Source: Viola odorata (taxonomy: Eukaryota; Streptophyta; Magnoliopsida; Malpighiales; Violaceae). Taken from it: a stretch of 64,000 nt of DNA. The position numbers and the translations under genes were made by a program. The DNA is taken from contig OY829538.1 in NCBI GenBank assembly GCA_963691705.1, forward strand, positions 52,107,151 through 52,171,150, read 5' to 3'. Under the pieces are notes generated by a model, which saw only the letters and a list, made by a program, of their open reading frames with translations, made no database searches and was not told the DNA's origin. How positions within the stretch are numbered: the first letter of the stretch is position 1; the number at the start of each line of letters is the position of its first letter. This document shows, in pieces, positions 13,501-25,279 of this stretch.

Positions 13501-13548
13501 AGAACATTCTAGAACCAAACCTTAAAATAAAATAAAAACTATATATCA
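13501..13548 (+). promoter_or_regulatory. Heat-shock element and TATA box of the HSC70 gene
   Basis: At 13501-13514 the sequence agaacattctagaa contains three alternating GAA/TTC units in nGAAnnTTCnnGAA spacing, a perfect trimeric heat-shock element. A TATA box, ctatatatc, lies at 13540-13548. The ATG is at 13688, so the TATA box is about 140 bases upstream and the leader is probably near 110 bases. Binding by heat-shock factors is inferred from the motif. Confidence 0.75.
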
Positions 13549-13687
13549 ACCCCCGCCCTACGCAAGTTCAAAACCACACAGTTTTGCTCCACAGCACTAA
13601 CCCTACCTTCTTTATTGTTGCTCTCTTTTTCTTCCTCCGCCGCACCACTCTCAGTTTCCCATCAAAGAGAAAAACACCACCGTCATA

Positions 13688-16119
13688 ATGGCCGGGAAGG
13701 GCGAAGGACCCGCCATCGGTATTGATCTAGGAACCACCTATTCCTGCGTCGGCGTTTGGCAACATGACCGTGTCGAAATCATAGCCAACGACCAGGGGAA
13801 CCGAACCACCCCATCCTATGTTGCTTTTACCGATACTGAGCGATTGATCGGCGATGCCGCCAAGAATCAAGTCGCCATGAACCCTGTCAACACCGTCTTC
13901 GGTTAGTCTCTAATCTAATTCATGCAAAGTTTTGTCCTTTCATTCCCAGATCTAAGCCGTATTACATGCTAAGTTACCTTCTTTGATTTGAGTAATTAGT
14001 CTAGATCTGGTATACTTTAATTACATTGTAGTTTTGTTTGTTTAAATTACAGTCATTCGCATTCACTGGATTTTACAAAGTATGAATACCTGTAACTATC
14101 ATAATTCGGATACAGTGTTATGTATCATTATAATTTGAGTTATTATTATACTTAGGATCGTTCCATTATGATGTATTGTGTCTTTCTACAACATGCATGG
14201 CTATCTGCCTGTCAATAAGTTGCCGCAATTTCTTAAAAAAACAAATGATGGTGATTGATGCTTATTGATTATCAAAAGTATTGTAGTTATGCAATCTTAA
14301 AGACAGAATTTTGTTTTTGAAAAAGAGAAATTATTGTTGTGGATTTATGATTAGTAACTGATGGTTTATTCGGTTCACGTTTGTAGATGCGAAGAGGTTG
14401 ATTGGGAGGCGATTCAGTGATGCATCTGTCCAGGGTGATATGAAGCTGTGGCCATTTAAGCTCATTCCTGGACCTGGTGATAAGCCTATGATTGTGGTAA
14501 ACTACAAGGGTGAAGACAAGGAGTTTGCCGCAGAAGAGATTTCTTCTATGGTTCTGATTAAGATGCGCGAGATTGCAGAGGCCTATCTTGGAACCACTAT
14601 TAAGAATGCTGTGGTAACTGTACCTGCCTACTTCAATGATTCCCAGAGGCAGGCTACAAAGGATGCTGGTGTCATTGCGGGTTTGAATGTGATGCGTATT
14701 ATCAACGAGCCCACGGCAGCAGCTATTGCTTACGGTCTTGACAAGAAGGCTACCAGTGTTGGTGAGAAGAACGTATTGATCTTTGATTTGGGTGGTGGTA
14801 CATTTGATGTGTCACTGCTTACAATTGAGGAGGGTATTTTTGAGGTCAAGTCAACTGCCGGAGATACTCACCTTGGAGGAGAAGATTTTGATAACAGGAT
14901 GGTTAATCACTTTGTTCAGGAATTCAAGAGGAAGAACAAGAAGGATATCAGTGGAAATCCTAGAGCTCTTAGGAGGTTGAGAACTTCTTGTGAGAGGGCA
15001 AAGAGGACTCTTTCCTCTACTGCTCAGACAACTATTGAGATCGATTCATTGTATGAGGGAATTGATTTCTATTCAACTATCACCCGTGCAAGGTTTGAGG
15101 AGTTGAATATGGATCTGTTTAGGAAGTGCATGGAGCCTGTTGAGAAGTGTTTGAGAGATGCTAAGATGGACAAGAGCACTGTTCACGATGTTGTTCTTGT
15201 TGGTGGTTCTACCAGGATTCCCAAGGTTCAGCAACTGTTGCAAGACTTCTTCAATGGGAAGGAGCTCTGCAAGTCCATCAACCCTGATGAGGCTGTTGCA
15301 TATGGTGCTGCTGTTCAGGCAGCCATCTTGAGTGGTGAAGGAAATGAGAAGGTACAAGATTTGCTGCTTTTGGATGTCACCCCTCTGTCTCTTGGATTGG
15401 AAACTGCCGGTGGTGTCATGACTGTTCTAATTCCAAGGAACACAACAATCCCCACCAAGAAGGAGCAGGTGTTCTCAACCTACTCGGACAATCAGCCTGG
15501 TGTGTTGATCCAGGTTTATGAGGGTGAAAGAACAAGAACCAGGGACAACAACCTGCTTGGAAAGTTTGAGCTGTCCGGCATTCCTCCAGCACCCAGGGGA
15601 GTTCCTCAAATTACTGTTTGCTTTGACATCGATGCCAATGGCATCTTGAATGTGTCAGCTGAGGATAAGACTACTGGACAGAAGAACAAGATCACAATCA
15701 CCAATGACAAGGGTAGATTGTCGAAAGAGGAGATTGAGAAGATGGTCCAGGAGGCTGAGAAGTACAAGTCTGAAGATGAGGATCACAAGAAGAAGGTCGA
15801 GGCAAAGAACACTTTGGAGAACTATGCCTACAACATGAGGAACACTATCAAGGATGACAAGATCAGCTCCAAGCTGTCAGCAGATGACAAGAAGAAGATT
15901 GAGGATGCCATTGATGGAGCTATCAGCTGGTTGGATAGCAACCAGCTCGCGGAGGTTGATGAGTTTGAAGACAAGATGAAGGAGCTCGAGAGCATCTGCA
16001 ATCCCATCATCGCCAAGATGTACCAGGGTGCTGGTGGTGACATGGGTGGAGGCATGGATGAGGATGTTCCTCCTGCCAGCGGCAGCGGTGCTGGTCCCAA
16101 GATTGAGGAAGTCGACTAA
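13688..16119 (+). CDS. HSC70: Cytosolic heat shock cognate 70 kDa protein (HSC70), 2 exons
   Basis: This is an ATP-dependent chaperone that binds exposed hydrophobic peptides with J-domain and nucleotide-exchange partners. Exons are 13688-13901 and 14387-16119, giving 648 residues, typical for cytosolic plant HSC70. The nucleotide-binding domain has the phosphate motifs [12 protein letters not shown] (residue 12 on), [10 protein letters not shown] (about 205) and GGSTRIPKV (about 340). The substrate-binding domain and helical lid follow. The C-terminus is glycine/methionine-rich and ends in EEVD, the TPR-cochaperone motif of cytosolic HSP70s; there is no transit or signal peptide. The intron splits the codon for the aspartate in [13 protein letters not shown], a position I recall as conserved in plant HSC70 genes. 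No lesion is visible. A heat-shock element upstream suggests heat as well as constitutive expression. Confidence 0.97.
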
Positions 16120-17732
16120 ATTTCTGGTTTTAATTTGATGAGAAAACTCTGCCATTTTTGCTTCTTGCTCCTGTTTTGGCATGGAGCTTTCGGGTTGTCT
16201 TTACTTTTCTGCAATTAGTTTATTTTATCGTAGGAACTCACATTATCTATCCTTCCGTCAGAACTATGTTCTTTTCAATTTTATCGTAGGAATTCAAATA
16301 TATATTGCTTTTACTTTTGCCTTTTATTATCTTTTCTCCAATTTGATGTATGTTTTCCCTCTTTCGTTGCTTTGCCAGCGGTCTGGACTCTTGCCTTACC
16401 TTTCTAAGACCCGTGGGGCATCTAGGCAAGCCTTCATCCCCATACCTGACAGGAATGTCCGACACCCAATCTAGCCTCCGCCCTTCCTTCCATGCGCACT
16501 ATTAGTTCTCTACTCGGGTCCAACTAGAAGTGACCATTATAGCAAAACCATCATAGCAGCACCCCTTTCATAACACTGAAGGCTCGCTCGCACACCTATA
16601 CCGAACCCGCATGGGAGAAGCTCATTTAAACAAGCATACTATCGTATCTTTCCCAGGGAAAGGTGGAGAGTTGTCACACCCCAAATAGACTTCCCTTCAT
16701 ATAACCGATAAGGGACAATCCGTCAATTCTATGTGCCTTCGGCGCGTCTCGAGATCCATGTTAAGGCTAAGCTTGAACACCAAGGCTTAGACTTTAACAC
16801 TTTCGATCCTTGCGAAAAAAAGGAAAACAAACAGTTAAAAACAACACCGTTTTAACTAATCGAAAGAAATAAAAGGGTGTTGTTTAATAATGTCAAATTA
16901 TTTTCAGAAGAAAATCATTTCTACACTTGAATTTATGTCAAAATAATAATAATAATAATGCTAACACTTACATTAAAATAATCTTTATAACATAAGTTAA
17001 TTATAGGATTAATAATGAATAATGTTATAGACTTTTAAAAAAATTAATCATAAGAGTAATGGGATAATTAGTTTAACTCGAAAATTGGAACATTTTTTAT
17101 TTTAAAGGTAAACAAATTAAAGGAAAAAAACATTTTTAAGAGAGAAGTAGGGCTAATAGACATGTAGAAACTCTCTTTATTTTTTCAAAATTTATTTAGA
17201 TACCAGCTCAACATTCTTAATCCAGTTGTAAATAGTTTTTATTTTTTTTTTCAATTTTGAACTATTTTTTGAAAGTTTTAATAATGTGACAATTTATTTT
17301 CAAAAGATTTGTCTGGGACAAACATTTACCAGCATTTGATATGAGGACTTATTTGACAACTTACACTTTACTAACTTGGCTAAATATCAGTATTGCTCAA
17401 AGTTCAGATGTTAAAAGGAGCATACAAATAAAGCAGAGTGTCGCGAATATTACAGGTAATATAATGCTTTGAACACGCTAGCTGAATAAAATTGAGGTCA
17501 CCCCCCTGATCTTTGTTCATTCCTTCATATCAACACAAAGGAACATCGAAAATTTTAACAGGTTTCGCTAACAAAATTGGACGAACTTTACTGGCAGATC
17601 ACATAGTAGGGAGGAGCATGGATAGCTAATCCGACCTTTCTTGAACAACCCTCTTTTTTCCGAAACTAAAGTTGCTCGTTGTTACGCCTTGAGTTCAACT
17701 TCAAACTCGTACTTTTTGCCAGCAAATACACT
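16120..17732. other. 3' region of HSC70 and intergenic DNA with an unusual GC-richer block
   Basis: The HSC70 3' untranslated region probably ends within the first 200-300 bases. About 16385-16815 is clearly richer in G+C than its flanks and has no long open frame or gene resemblance. It contains strings such as gacccgtggggcatctaggc and cgcatgggagaagctcattt. It may be an organelle-DNA insertion or an LTR piece; I cannot tell which. From 16820 the sequence is AT-rich up to the end of the convergent gene. Confidence 0.4.
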
Positions 17733-20700
17733 TTATTGTAAACCACTGTAGTTTGAAATCTTCTTTACAGTGTCTTCCTCCATTTCCACAAGTTGACGGC
17801 AAAATGTTTCGACATCGTGTGCCTCTTCCTTCAATGGAAACCTGTATTCCTTCCACTTGTATTCACTCAGGCCATCCTTTACTACTGGAATCTTTGCCAT
17901 CACATCAAAACCCTTGCGATCAACACAGAGAATGTAGGCATCCTAAACACAAGCAACAGTTAGTCGACCTTGAAAAAAAAATCCAAGTGGGGCCAGTATC
18001 AAGAAACTATGTAAAACTCTCAAATGGAGCAAATGCTAATAAACCAATCCATGCATAAAACTTTGGTCCACTAATTGTTAAAAGTAGTATACTGGGAGGA
18101 TCCTCTACTTATCCTCTCGATTCTTAACTGCGTCAATAGCTAATTCCCATGGGAATTCCAAAATTCTGGTTTCCCTACCTACACTCAATTTTTTTTCCAT
18201 CCTGGTATAAAAAAATCAGATAGTACATAATTTTCCCTTCTTTCTGTTTGAAGAACTGTTCAACTATTGTAACCTAACCTAACTAAGTAGGATCCCTGCA
18301 TTTCAAAAACTTCCAAAGGTACTCATCACGTTTGTTTGACAGAACTATAAATTGTAATCGATGATGACCCTTTATGCATGCAACTATAGTTTCAAATGTT
18401 TCACCTAACAGCAGCGAAACAATGGAATGAATCTAAACAAAGAGATCCAACTCTCTCTATGTTCTTAACAAAGCACTGAAGAGATTCAAGATGAGTTTAA
18501 TCATACATTTTCTCAATTCAAAATTATTGTATATTTAGCTTCATAGGAAGCTTTGCAATATTTGAAACCATATCAAAAGTTCTCATTTTCTACTCAAGCA
18601 TGTTGTCAGAAACTATCTTACCTTTGCATTTGCATCCATGTACCGAAAACAAAAAAGTGTCAGAGCCCTACGCCTCACTTCACTTTGATTGATGCCATCA
18701 ATTAGCATTGCAGAAAGAGATGCTGCAAAGGAACCACTTAAGATGCTAATAATCGGTACAGATAAACAAAAGGCAATAGTCTGATTGCCAAACACGAACT
18801 CTATTGTAGAGATAAAAGGTGATTGTCCTTCCTCATAAGAGGGCCATACCTAATGGATCCACTTTTGATGCTTCAATATCTTCCGGATTCACCTCAAGAG
18901 TGTGCCCATGACCATCAATATACATGCATGAACTGGACAGTAAAGTCACAAATCATTATCTTTGTTTCATTTTACTGCAAACAAGATATTTATTAGAATT
19001 ATCAGATTGGTTGATACTTTTCTTTTTCTAACGAAAAAGTTGACCAATGTCAAAACTACATGCACTCCCAGTACAGTTCTCCACGAACTGGAAAACAGTT
19101 GTGTTGCCATCACAAGCATAGCTACAGTTTTACAGGTACTGGCATGTACCCAGAAATTAAGTAGAAATACAAATGGCATCGATGAAGTAAAGATCTAGCA
19201 GAAGCTATAAACTTCCATGGTCATTTTTAACCCTTTTCTCCCTCCTTCGATGTTGTTGGTGGAGAGTGCAAGTAAATAAGTAATTAGAAAATGAATATTT
19301 TGGTTATGCATGTTCAGTATGTTCTAATTTTGGAACCTAAAGAATGACGCTGATTTCCTTTAGATGCTATTGCTTAGCAACACTCATAAATAGTCAAACT
19401 GTCAAAGGCAAATAAAATATAACCAAGATTATCTACCTTAGATTGAATCTATATACACTGTATTTTTCACCTTCATCCAGCAGCCCCTTTAAGTTTTCAC
19501 TTCTTGATGTAGTCATAGGATTAGAAGAACTTAATACACCAGAAACTGTATAAGTGAACTCACTAGTCACTCTCTGTTCAGCCAGTATGAAATCCTTAAG
19601 TCGTTCTGTAGCCAACTGAGCCTGTAAAAACAAGAAAAGTACACTAAGCCTGCAACAAGAACTTGAAATACAGAAGGAATGGCCATAGTCAATGCCAAGG
19701 AAAAACCTTTCCATCATCAAGAGGTACAGTTTCCCCAACCAGAGCAACCCGTGCTGGTAACTGCAAAAGTGAACAAATCAGTATGTTAAGCACTTGCCAT
19801 GTAATACAGTTAGGACAGTGGCTCCAAATCCTTCTTTAAATGATGTCATCCGATCAAATGATTATACCAGATAATTTTTTCAGAAGAGAAATCATAGAAG
19901 GAAGCAAGTGGTATTGTCAATTAAACTGACCAACAAAGAAGCACAAGTCAAAGTAAGCACTGACCTTCTTCAATGATCTGAGCAAATTTGCCAATTGACC
20001 AGGGACGGGACAGGGAACAGCCAATGAACTGCGCTCATCCATCATTATATTCTACACGAATATAAGAATAAAACAAACAACAACACCTATCAGCAATGAA
20101 CATTGGATAAATTAGTCGTATCAATTGTTTTTTTAGTACAATCTTTAACATAAATCCACCAATATGAAAGATTTTCACAGACTATAAGGAGAGAGCCTCA
20201 TCAATATTTCTTAATTTGTTACTTCAACTTGCAAGCACCAAGACATGCATATATTCAATAAATAAACAGAACAAAACACTGATAAGCCATACCAGATTAT
20301 GCATATCCTTTTCAGGCACCCAAATATAAGGCTTCCCCTTTCGAAGTATGTACTTAACTTTCGATCGGTATATATCCTCCCTGCAAATATGAAAACGCAC
20401 AGAAATCCCTTTAAACCCTTTTTTTCCCCCTCAGGCCAAACAAAAATCTCATAAGAAAAAAGGAAAAGCCCACTTGATCAAAACTCTTATCTTATTCTCT
20501 AGTTGAGTGAAAGCTCAATATCCACAACAAAAATATTCTTCAATTCAATTACTTTTTCCTTCTTTTATCATCTTCACTTAGGAGAAAGAAACACCATTTA
20601 TATCATTTTTATCAACAAATGACTAGGAAAATCAATGGCTAGTATATAGAATGGAGAAGGGTACCTTCCTTTGGCGTCTGCATTGATGGTACTGAGCTGA

Positions 20701-20905
20701 CCTTGCCAACTTGAAGCCAGTATGTTCTACAATGAAGAGTTTCAACTTGTTTAGTGTAAGAGCAAACCTCGGGTTGAGATTTTTCTTTAAAAAGAGAACA
20801 GAAGAAGAAAGAGAGGTCTGGATGAAGAAAGGGCGAGAGAAGGAGCAGTGAAGAGACCTTGCATTTCTCAGCAACTGTTAAGAACGTTGATTTGCTACCC
20901 TTCAT
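17733..20905 (-). CDS. FMN-binding split-barrel / DUF2470 protein, 9 exons
   Basis: Minus-strand exons: 20858-20905, 20665-20726, 20293-20380, 19965-20051, 19707-19760, 19437-19621, 18850-18932, 18622-18722, 17733-17942. They total 918 bases, giving 305 residues, and every junction keeps frame. Motifs in order are KYILRKGKPYIWVPEKDMHN and ERSSLAVPCPVPGQLANLL (split-barrel core, as in pyridoxamine-phosphate-oxidase-like folds), LPARVALVGE, SSNPMTTSRSENLKGLL, then a DUF2470-like part: SCMYIDGHGHTLEV, LIDGINQSEVRRRAL and DAYILCVDRKGFDVMAKIP. The C-terminus is a short charged helix. This domain pair occurs in the plastid glutamyl-tRNA-reductase-binding protein and its relatives. The N-terminus (MKGSKSTFLTVAEKCK) is not an obvious transit peptide, so I think this is a cytosolic relative of unknown role. 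The gene converges with HSC70. Confidence 0.8.
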
Positions 20906-21744
20906 GATTTATTGCAATACCGATCCCCTTGGCCGCCAAATGCTCGACGAAACTACTCTGCTTATGCGCTCGTGTGCTCAACAAATGTAGCGAGAGAGGA
21001 ACAGGGGAGACGCAGAGCTTCTGCGGAGTAAGGGTTTATGGAGCTGATTACAGGGTTTAGTTAGTACAAAGATTTACCGAGTCACCGATAAATCTAAACC
21101 ATTGGCTTCTCTTACCCACAAATCTGCACCCTCCTTTCGTTTCCCAAAAAAAAAAAAAAAAATTCACTTCCCTACAGTTCCATAAAAAATATATTTTAAA
21201 CTTTTTTTTAGTTAAAAATTTCAAACTATTGTGAAACTTTGGTAGAGATAATAAAATATGTTAATTAAAGATATTTTTCAAGGTTCTTAAAATCGGACCA
21301 GGAGGTTGAATGGGGGAGTTAAAATATTCAATCAACATCGAATACGTCGAATTGGATTCAACTTAATTAATGATATTATATATTTTTATATATATTTAAA
21401 TTTTTATTTTAAAAAAAAGTGTAAATTTTATTTGATTTATAAAGAAATTATTAATTTAGCTATTGATTATTAAGATATAAAAACCAATTTGATATTTCGA
21501 AAACCTAGTGACAATTTGTAACCTTAGAAACTAGAGAAAATTAAGAATATGTCGTTTTTAATTCGAAATAAATAAAAAATATGAAAAAAACATAAAATTC
21601 GAGACCACGTTTTAGACTATTCTAAGGTGGTGTTTGGGGTTGCAAGTTGGGTTGCAAACCAACTTTTCCCACCGAGCTTTTCAACTTTGGCCGTTTGGGT
21701 ACACCTTTTCAACCTAGTTTTTTGAAAAACTGGTTGGGTTTTAT

Positions 21745-24561
21745 AGGGGTGTCAAACGGGTCGACCCGACCCGACCCGTTTAGCTGTGACCCGTTGGGTT
21801 GAGGGTCAAAAATGACCCGACCCATTTCTGACCCGCAGGGTAGCGGGTCGACCCGACCCATCTGACCCGTTAAGTGAAACGACGCCGTTTTGACGAATCA
21901 AAATGACGTCGTTTTGACATGTTTTGTCTGTATGAAGACAAAATTTCAGAGGGTCAAACGGGTCGTAAACGGGTCAGCATGACCCGCACGCGACCCGTTG
22001 ACCAGGTGGCGACCCGTGAACAGTACAAAGGGTCAACCCGCCAAATCCGAGCGGGTCAACCCACCCAAATTCGGGCGGGTCAACCCGACCCGAATTTTTG
22101 ACCCGGATTTAATTTTTTTTTTAGATTTTTTTTTGATATGGGTTTTTATTTTTAAAAATAATGGTGCATTTAAAATATCAATTTTTTTTACGAAAAATTT
22201 TAAAATAAATATTTTATAAAAACAAGTTGTTATTGATGTGATTTTTCGGTTAACAAGTTTCATACTATATATTTTATGCATTTAAATTTCTAAACAAATA
22301 CTACAATGAAATAAACGGATTTAAAAATGAAATTCTAGGATAAACATTAAACAAATTATATTTGTACTAATTCTTACATTAAAATTGCATGTATTTAAAC
22401 AAAAATTAGCAATCGAAAGTAAAATTAATTCTATACATGCAGTTTAGATTCTTAGAAGAAATAATATTTCCAGTGAACTCCATTCGTATACTATACATCA
22501 CATCACAAATTAAATGCATGCAGTTTAAATTTTTAGAAGAAAATGACATGAGACTAATTCCAAAAAAAAGGATGAAGAGGTTTTACGTCATCTTCCTTTG
22601 CCTTCTCTCAATACCACTCTACATATCGAGCTACATAAATACGTCAGCTAAGGAAACTTATCATTTTCCTATTGTACACCTTAAAACAATCAGACATGCG
22701 TGTAGTTCTACTTACTACATGCAAATCTTTACGCAAATAAAGCAACAAATTTCTAATTACCACCCATTCAACGAACCGAAAAATGGACAGAGCAATGTCT
22801 TCATCTAGCAAAGCACCTACACTATGGGTCACCAAATGTCCAACACGATTCACCCTTAAATCTCCATATCAGTACCTTATGACATGTTTTAAGAGCAATT
22901 ATAAAAAGATCTATCGCACAATGGGTCACCAACCAAGAATCATACTTTCTTCCATGCATAAATATATAGCAATCTCCTTGTTTTTCGTTTCAAATGTTTA
23001 TCCTTTTTTTCAACCAATTGATGCTTGCCTCGACCCAAAATGGATTAGAAAATCAACAATACGAAATTAATAAATTGGTATCATCCTAATCTTAGACACG
23101 TCATTGGATTTTGTATCATCAGATTCATCAATGCAACCTAGGATCATCAGATAAGGACAGGCAAATCCTTTATCAAAATGAAAAATGGGATCAAAATTGT
23201 CCTTAAAGAGTTAAAGCACCAGGAAACAAGTAATGGTTTCAAAGAACATTCATCAATTAATATTGCACAGAATGCAAATCATGCCAATATAATGCAGAAG
23301 AGATGATAAATCAGAAAAATTATATGCATTTGCTTTACATGTTGCCTTGGCAATCAATAAGGGCACCAATACAATTTCCATAAATACAGGCAACTTGCAG
23401 CATTGATGACCCAGTAGACAGGCACCGCTGCTGCCACACGGAAACCATTTTAATTATTTTAAAAAGAGCACAATGGCATTTAGCCGCAGTAACTTCAAAA
23501 TTTCAGCAAGTTTAAAAAAAGGAAAGAATGATTACTCTGCTAAGTCTTTCAGCTTCTGCAATATGTCATTCTCCTCTTCAGGTTCCTCGGGTTTCTGAGC
23601 AACAGTCTCCACCTCACTTTCCTTGCCTCTGGCTACAGAAGCACAATACATTATATCATAAGTATTATCTGGCATAATCCCATCAAATTATTGAGGATTA
23701 CACAAGATCAGTATCTTGGATCACAGGATGAATGGGCAATAGCACTCCTTCACTCCTCTTATTAAAATGCAACTGTAGTGGAATTCCACGAAATCTAAAC
23801 CAATTATTCTATAATGAATTTATCCTAGGGAGACAGCAAATGAGAGTTGAAAATCAACACTTGATCAATAAGGAAAAACACAAATCATCCACAGATAGCA
23901 AAGACATCTTACTGGAAGGCTGAGTTTTCAAGCGAATTCGTGACGGAGCAGTAGTAGTATTACTCAGAGTTCTTCAAGCAATTCCCTCTCTTTAGTACTG
24001 TAGGCGCAAACATACAGAAAGGAACTGACTAACAATGATATTGAAAAAAGATAAAACAATCCACTTCAATTCCAAGTCTTAAACCCAAACACACAGGAAA
24101 CAAAAATCAACCAGATGAGAACAGAAGAATCTTACTCTGTGCTTTACTGCCTCAAAATCCGAAACTGCTCCGGCGACAAGACAACACGCCACTCCTCCTC
24201 CGATTTCTGAACCGGAGACCCAGAGCCAGCCATGACTACGACCCCTCTACGAATCCCGTGCTTACTCTGGCACAAAGACGACGACCCACCAAACCCAGCA
24301 ACAGAAATAGAGTAACGACCTACTTTAGACGTATGTGGCTGCGGTGCGCGGAAGAAAGGGAGGGGAGTCCAACACCTAATCATAAAAAACCCTAAAAAGA
24401 GAAGGAAAATTTAAACGGGTCAAATGGGTGGACCCGCGACCCTCCGGGTCGACCCGTTTCTGACCCGTTATTTAACGGGTCGAAAATTAATAACCCGACG
24501 GGTCGAAATGAGGGTCGGGTACGGGTCGACCCGTCGGGTCGAACCCGTTTTGACACCCCTA
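21745..24561. mobile_element. Non-autonomous hAT element carrying captured gene exons
   Basis: The left terminus AGGGGTGTCAAACGGG and the right terminus CCCGTTTTGACACCCCTA are inverted repeats of the hAT type. An exact 8-base target duplication, ggttttat, flanks it (21737-21744 and 24562-24569). Subterminal regions (21760-22105 and 24415-24555) are packed with gggtc/gaccc words in both orientations, the usual arrangement of hAT transposase-binding sites. No hAT transposase is present, so the element needs a transposase supplied in trans. The interior holds a minus-strand exon series that begins with a methionine sulfoxide reductase B exon. Termini and duplication are seen directly. Confidence 0.88.
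23532..24383 (-). pseudogene. Chimeric minus-strand gene fragment with captured MSRB first exon
   Basis: Exon A (24136-24383) encodes a plastid-transit-like N-terminus followed by VQKSEEEWRVVLSPEQFRIL, the opening of plant plastid peptide-methionine (R)-S-oxide reductase B. The next residue, lysine in the family (RQKGTE), is a TAA stop at 24144-24146, and the exon then reaches a GTAAG donor. No later exon encodes the MSRB zinc-binding or catalytic part. Two further possible exons follow: 23913-23997 (LSNTTTAPSRIRLKTQPS) and 23532-23632 (acidic tail, VETVAQKPEEPEEENDILQK then LKDLAE and stop). I do not recognise the parent of these. The whole unit lies inside the hAT element, so it is best read as a captured, chimeric, non-functional copy. 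Confidence 0.7.
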
Positions 24562-25279
24562 GGTTTTATGCCTGCCCCCCTCCTTTCCTCACTGCAGAAA
24601 TTTTGGGCAGTGGCAAACGCAGTGCTGCGTTTGCTTGCCTCTCTCCTCTTTTTTTTTTCTTTCATTTTTTTACTTTATATAATATAACAAAATAAATTAA
24701 AAACTACCACAATAAAATCTCCATCTCAAGATAAGTAATTCTAGATCCACTTTTTCTATTTTTATTAATTTTTAAAAAATGAGTTTTATACTCCAACTAT
24801 TTCATTTTTATAGTGTTACCAAACAGCAAAAATAACTTATCGTTTCCCACAACACTTTTAAGAAATGTTTACCAAACAACATACTAGTTTTTCCAGAAGT
24901 ACTTTTACCACAACATTTTTGCCACAACACTTTTCCCACCACAATCGGAACGCCAAACAGACCCTAAGAAGTTTTTTCTCAATATGAACAAGTGATATTT
25001 ACTCAATTGTGTCAGAAATATTATCAAAAAAATTGAAATTAATCCAACAATTAGATAAAATATTATGCTCATTTGAAATTTGAAGGAAAAAAATCAACAA
25101 AAGCAACTAGTTAAACCGGAAAACAAGACCGGTTCGTTTACTTTGACGGTTGAATCGATCGACTCCCAGGTCCGATTCAACCCAAAATCAATTCTTCGTC
25201 CCAAACCGGACTGAGTATCCAACTCGTCTCTAATTTTATTAGTCGGATCGATTCGGTATTTAGAACCTTGATATTTTTC

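Larger units (their letters stand above)
21626..24964. mobile_element. PIF/Harbinger (Tourist)-like element, middle of the nest
   Basis: The left end GGTGGTGTTTGGGGTTG and the right end (reverse strand GGGTCTGTTTGGCGTTC) share the TGTTTGG core typical of Tourist-like inverted repeats. Both sides carry TAA (21623-21625 and 24965-24967), matching the 3-base TAA/TTA target of PIF/Harbinger elements. Near the right end the reverse strand reads gttgtggcaaaaatgttgtg, a common sort of MITE interior. Without the inner hAT it would be about 520 bases long. The inverted repeats are imperfect, so the assignment is moderate. Confidence 0.6.
21280..25269. mobile_element. MULE-like element (outermost of a three-element nest)
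   Basis: The left end, AAGGTTCTTAAAATCGGA, is mirrored by the right end (reverse strand AAGGTTCTAAATACCGAATC). The same 10-base word, gatatttttc, directly abuts both ends (21270-21279 and 25270-25279), as expected for a target-site duplication of a Mutator-like element, which are usually 9-11 bases. No transposase frame belongs to it. Removing the inner insertion (21626-24964 plus 3 bases) leaves about 650 bases, so it is a non-autonomous element. Superfamily assignment rests on the duplication length and is an inference. Confidence 0.7.

Noticed and set aside
15073..15357. Open frames antisense to, or out of frame with, HSC70 (also near 15650-16182)
   Set aside because: Shadows of the strongly coding HSC70 exon.
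22437..23070. Plus-strand frames of 95-123 residues inside the hAT element
   Set aside because: No start context, splice signals or family resemblance; AT-rich composition explains them.
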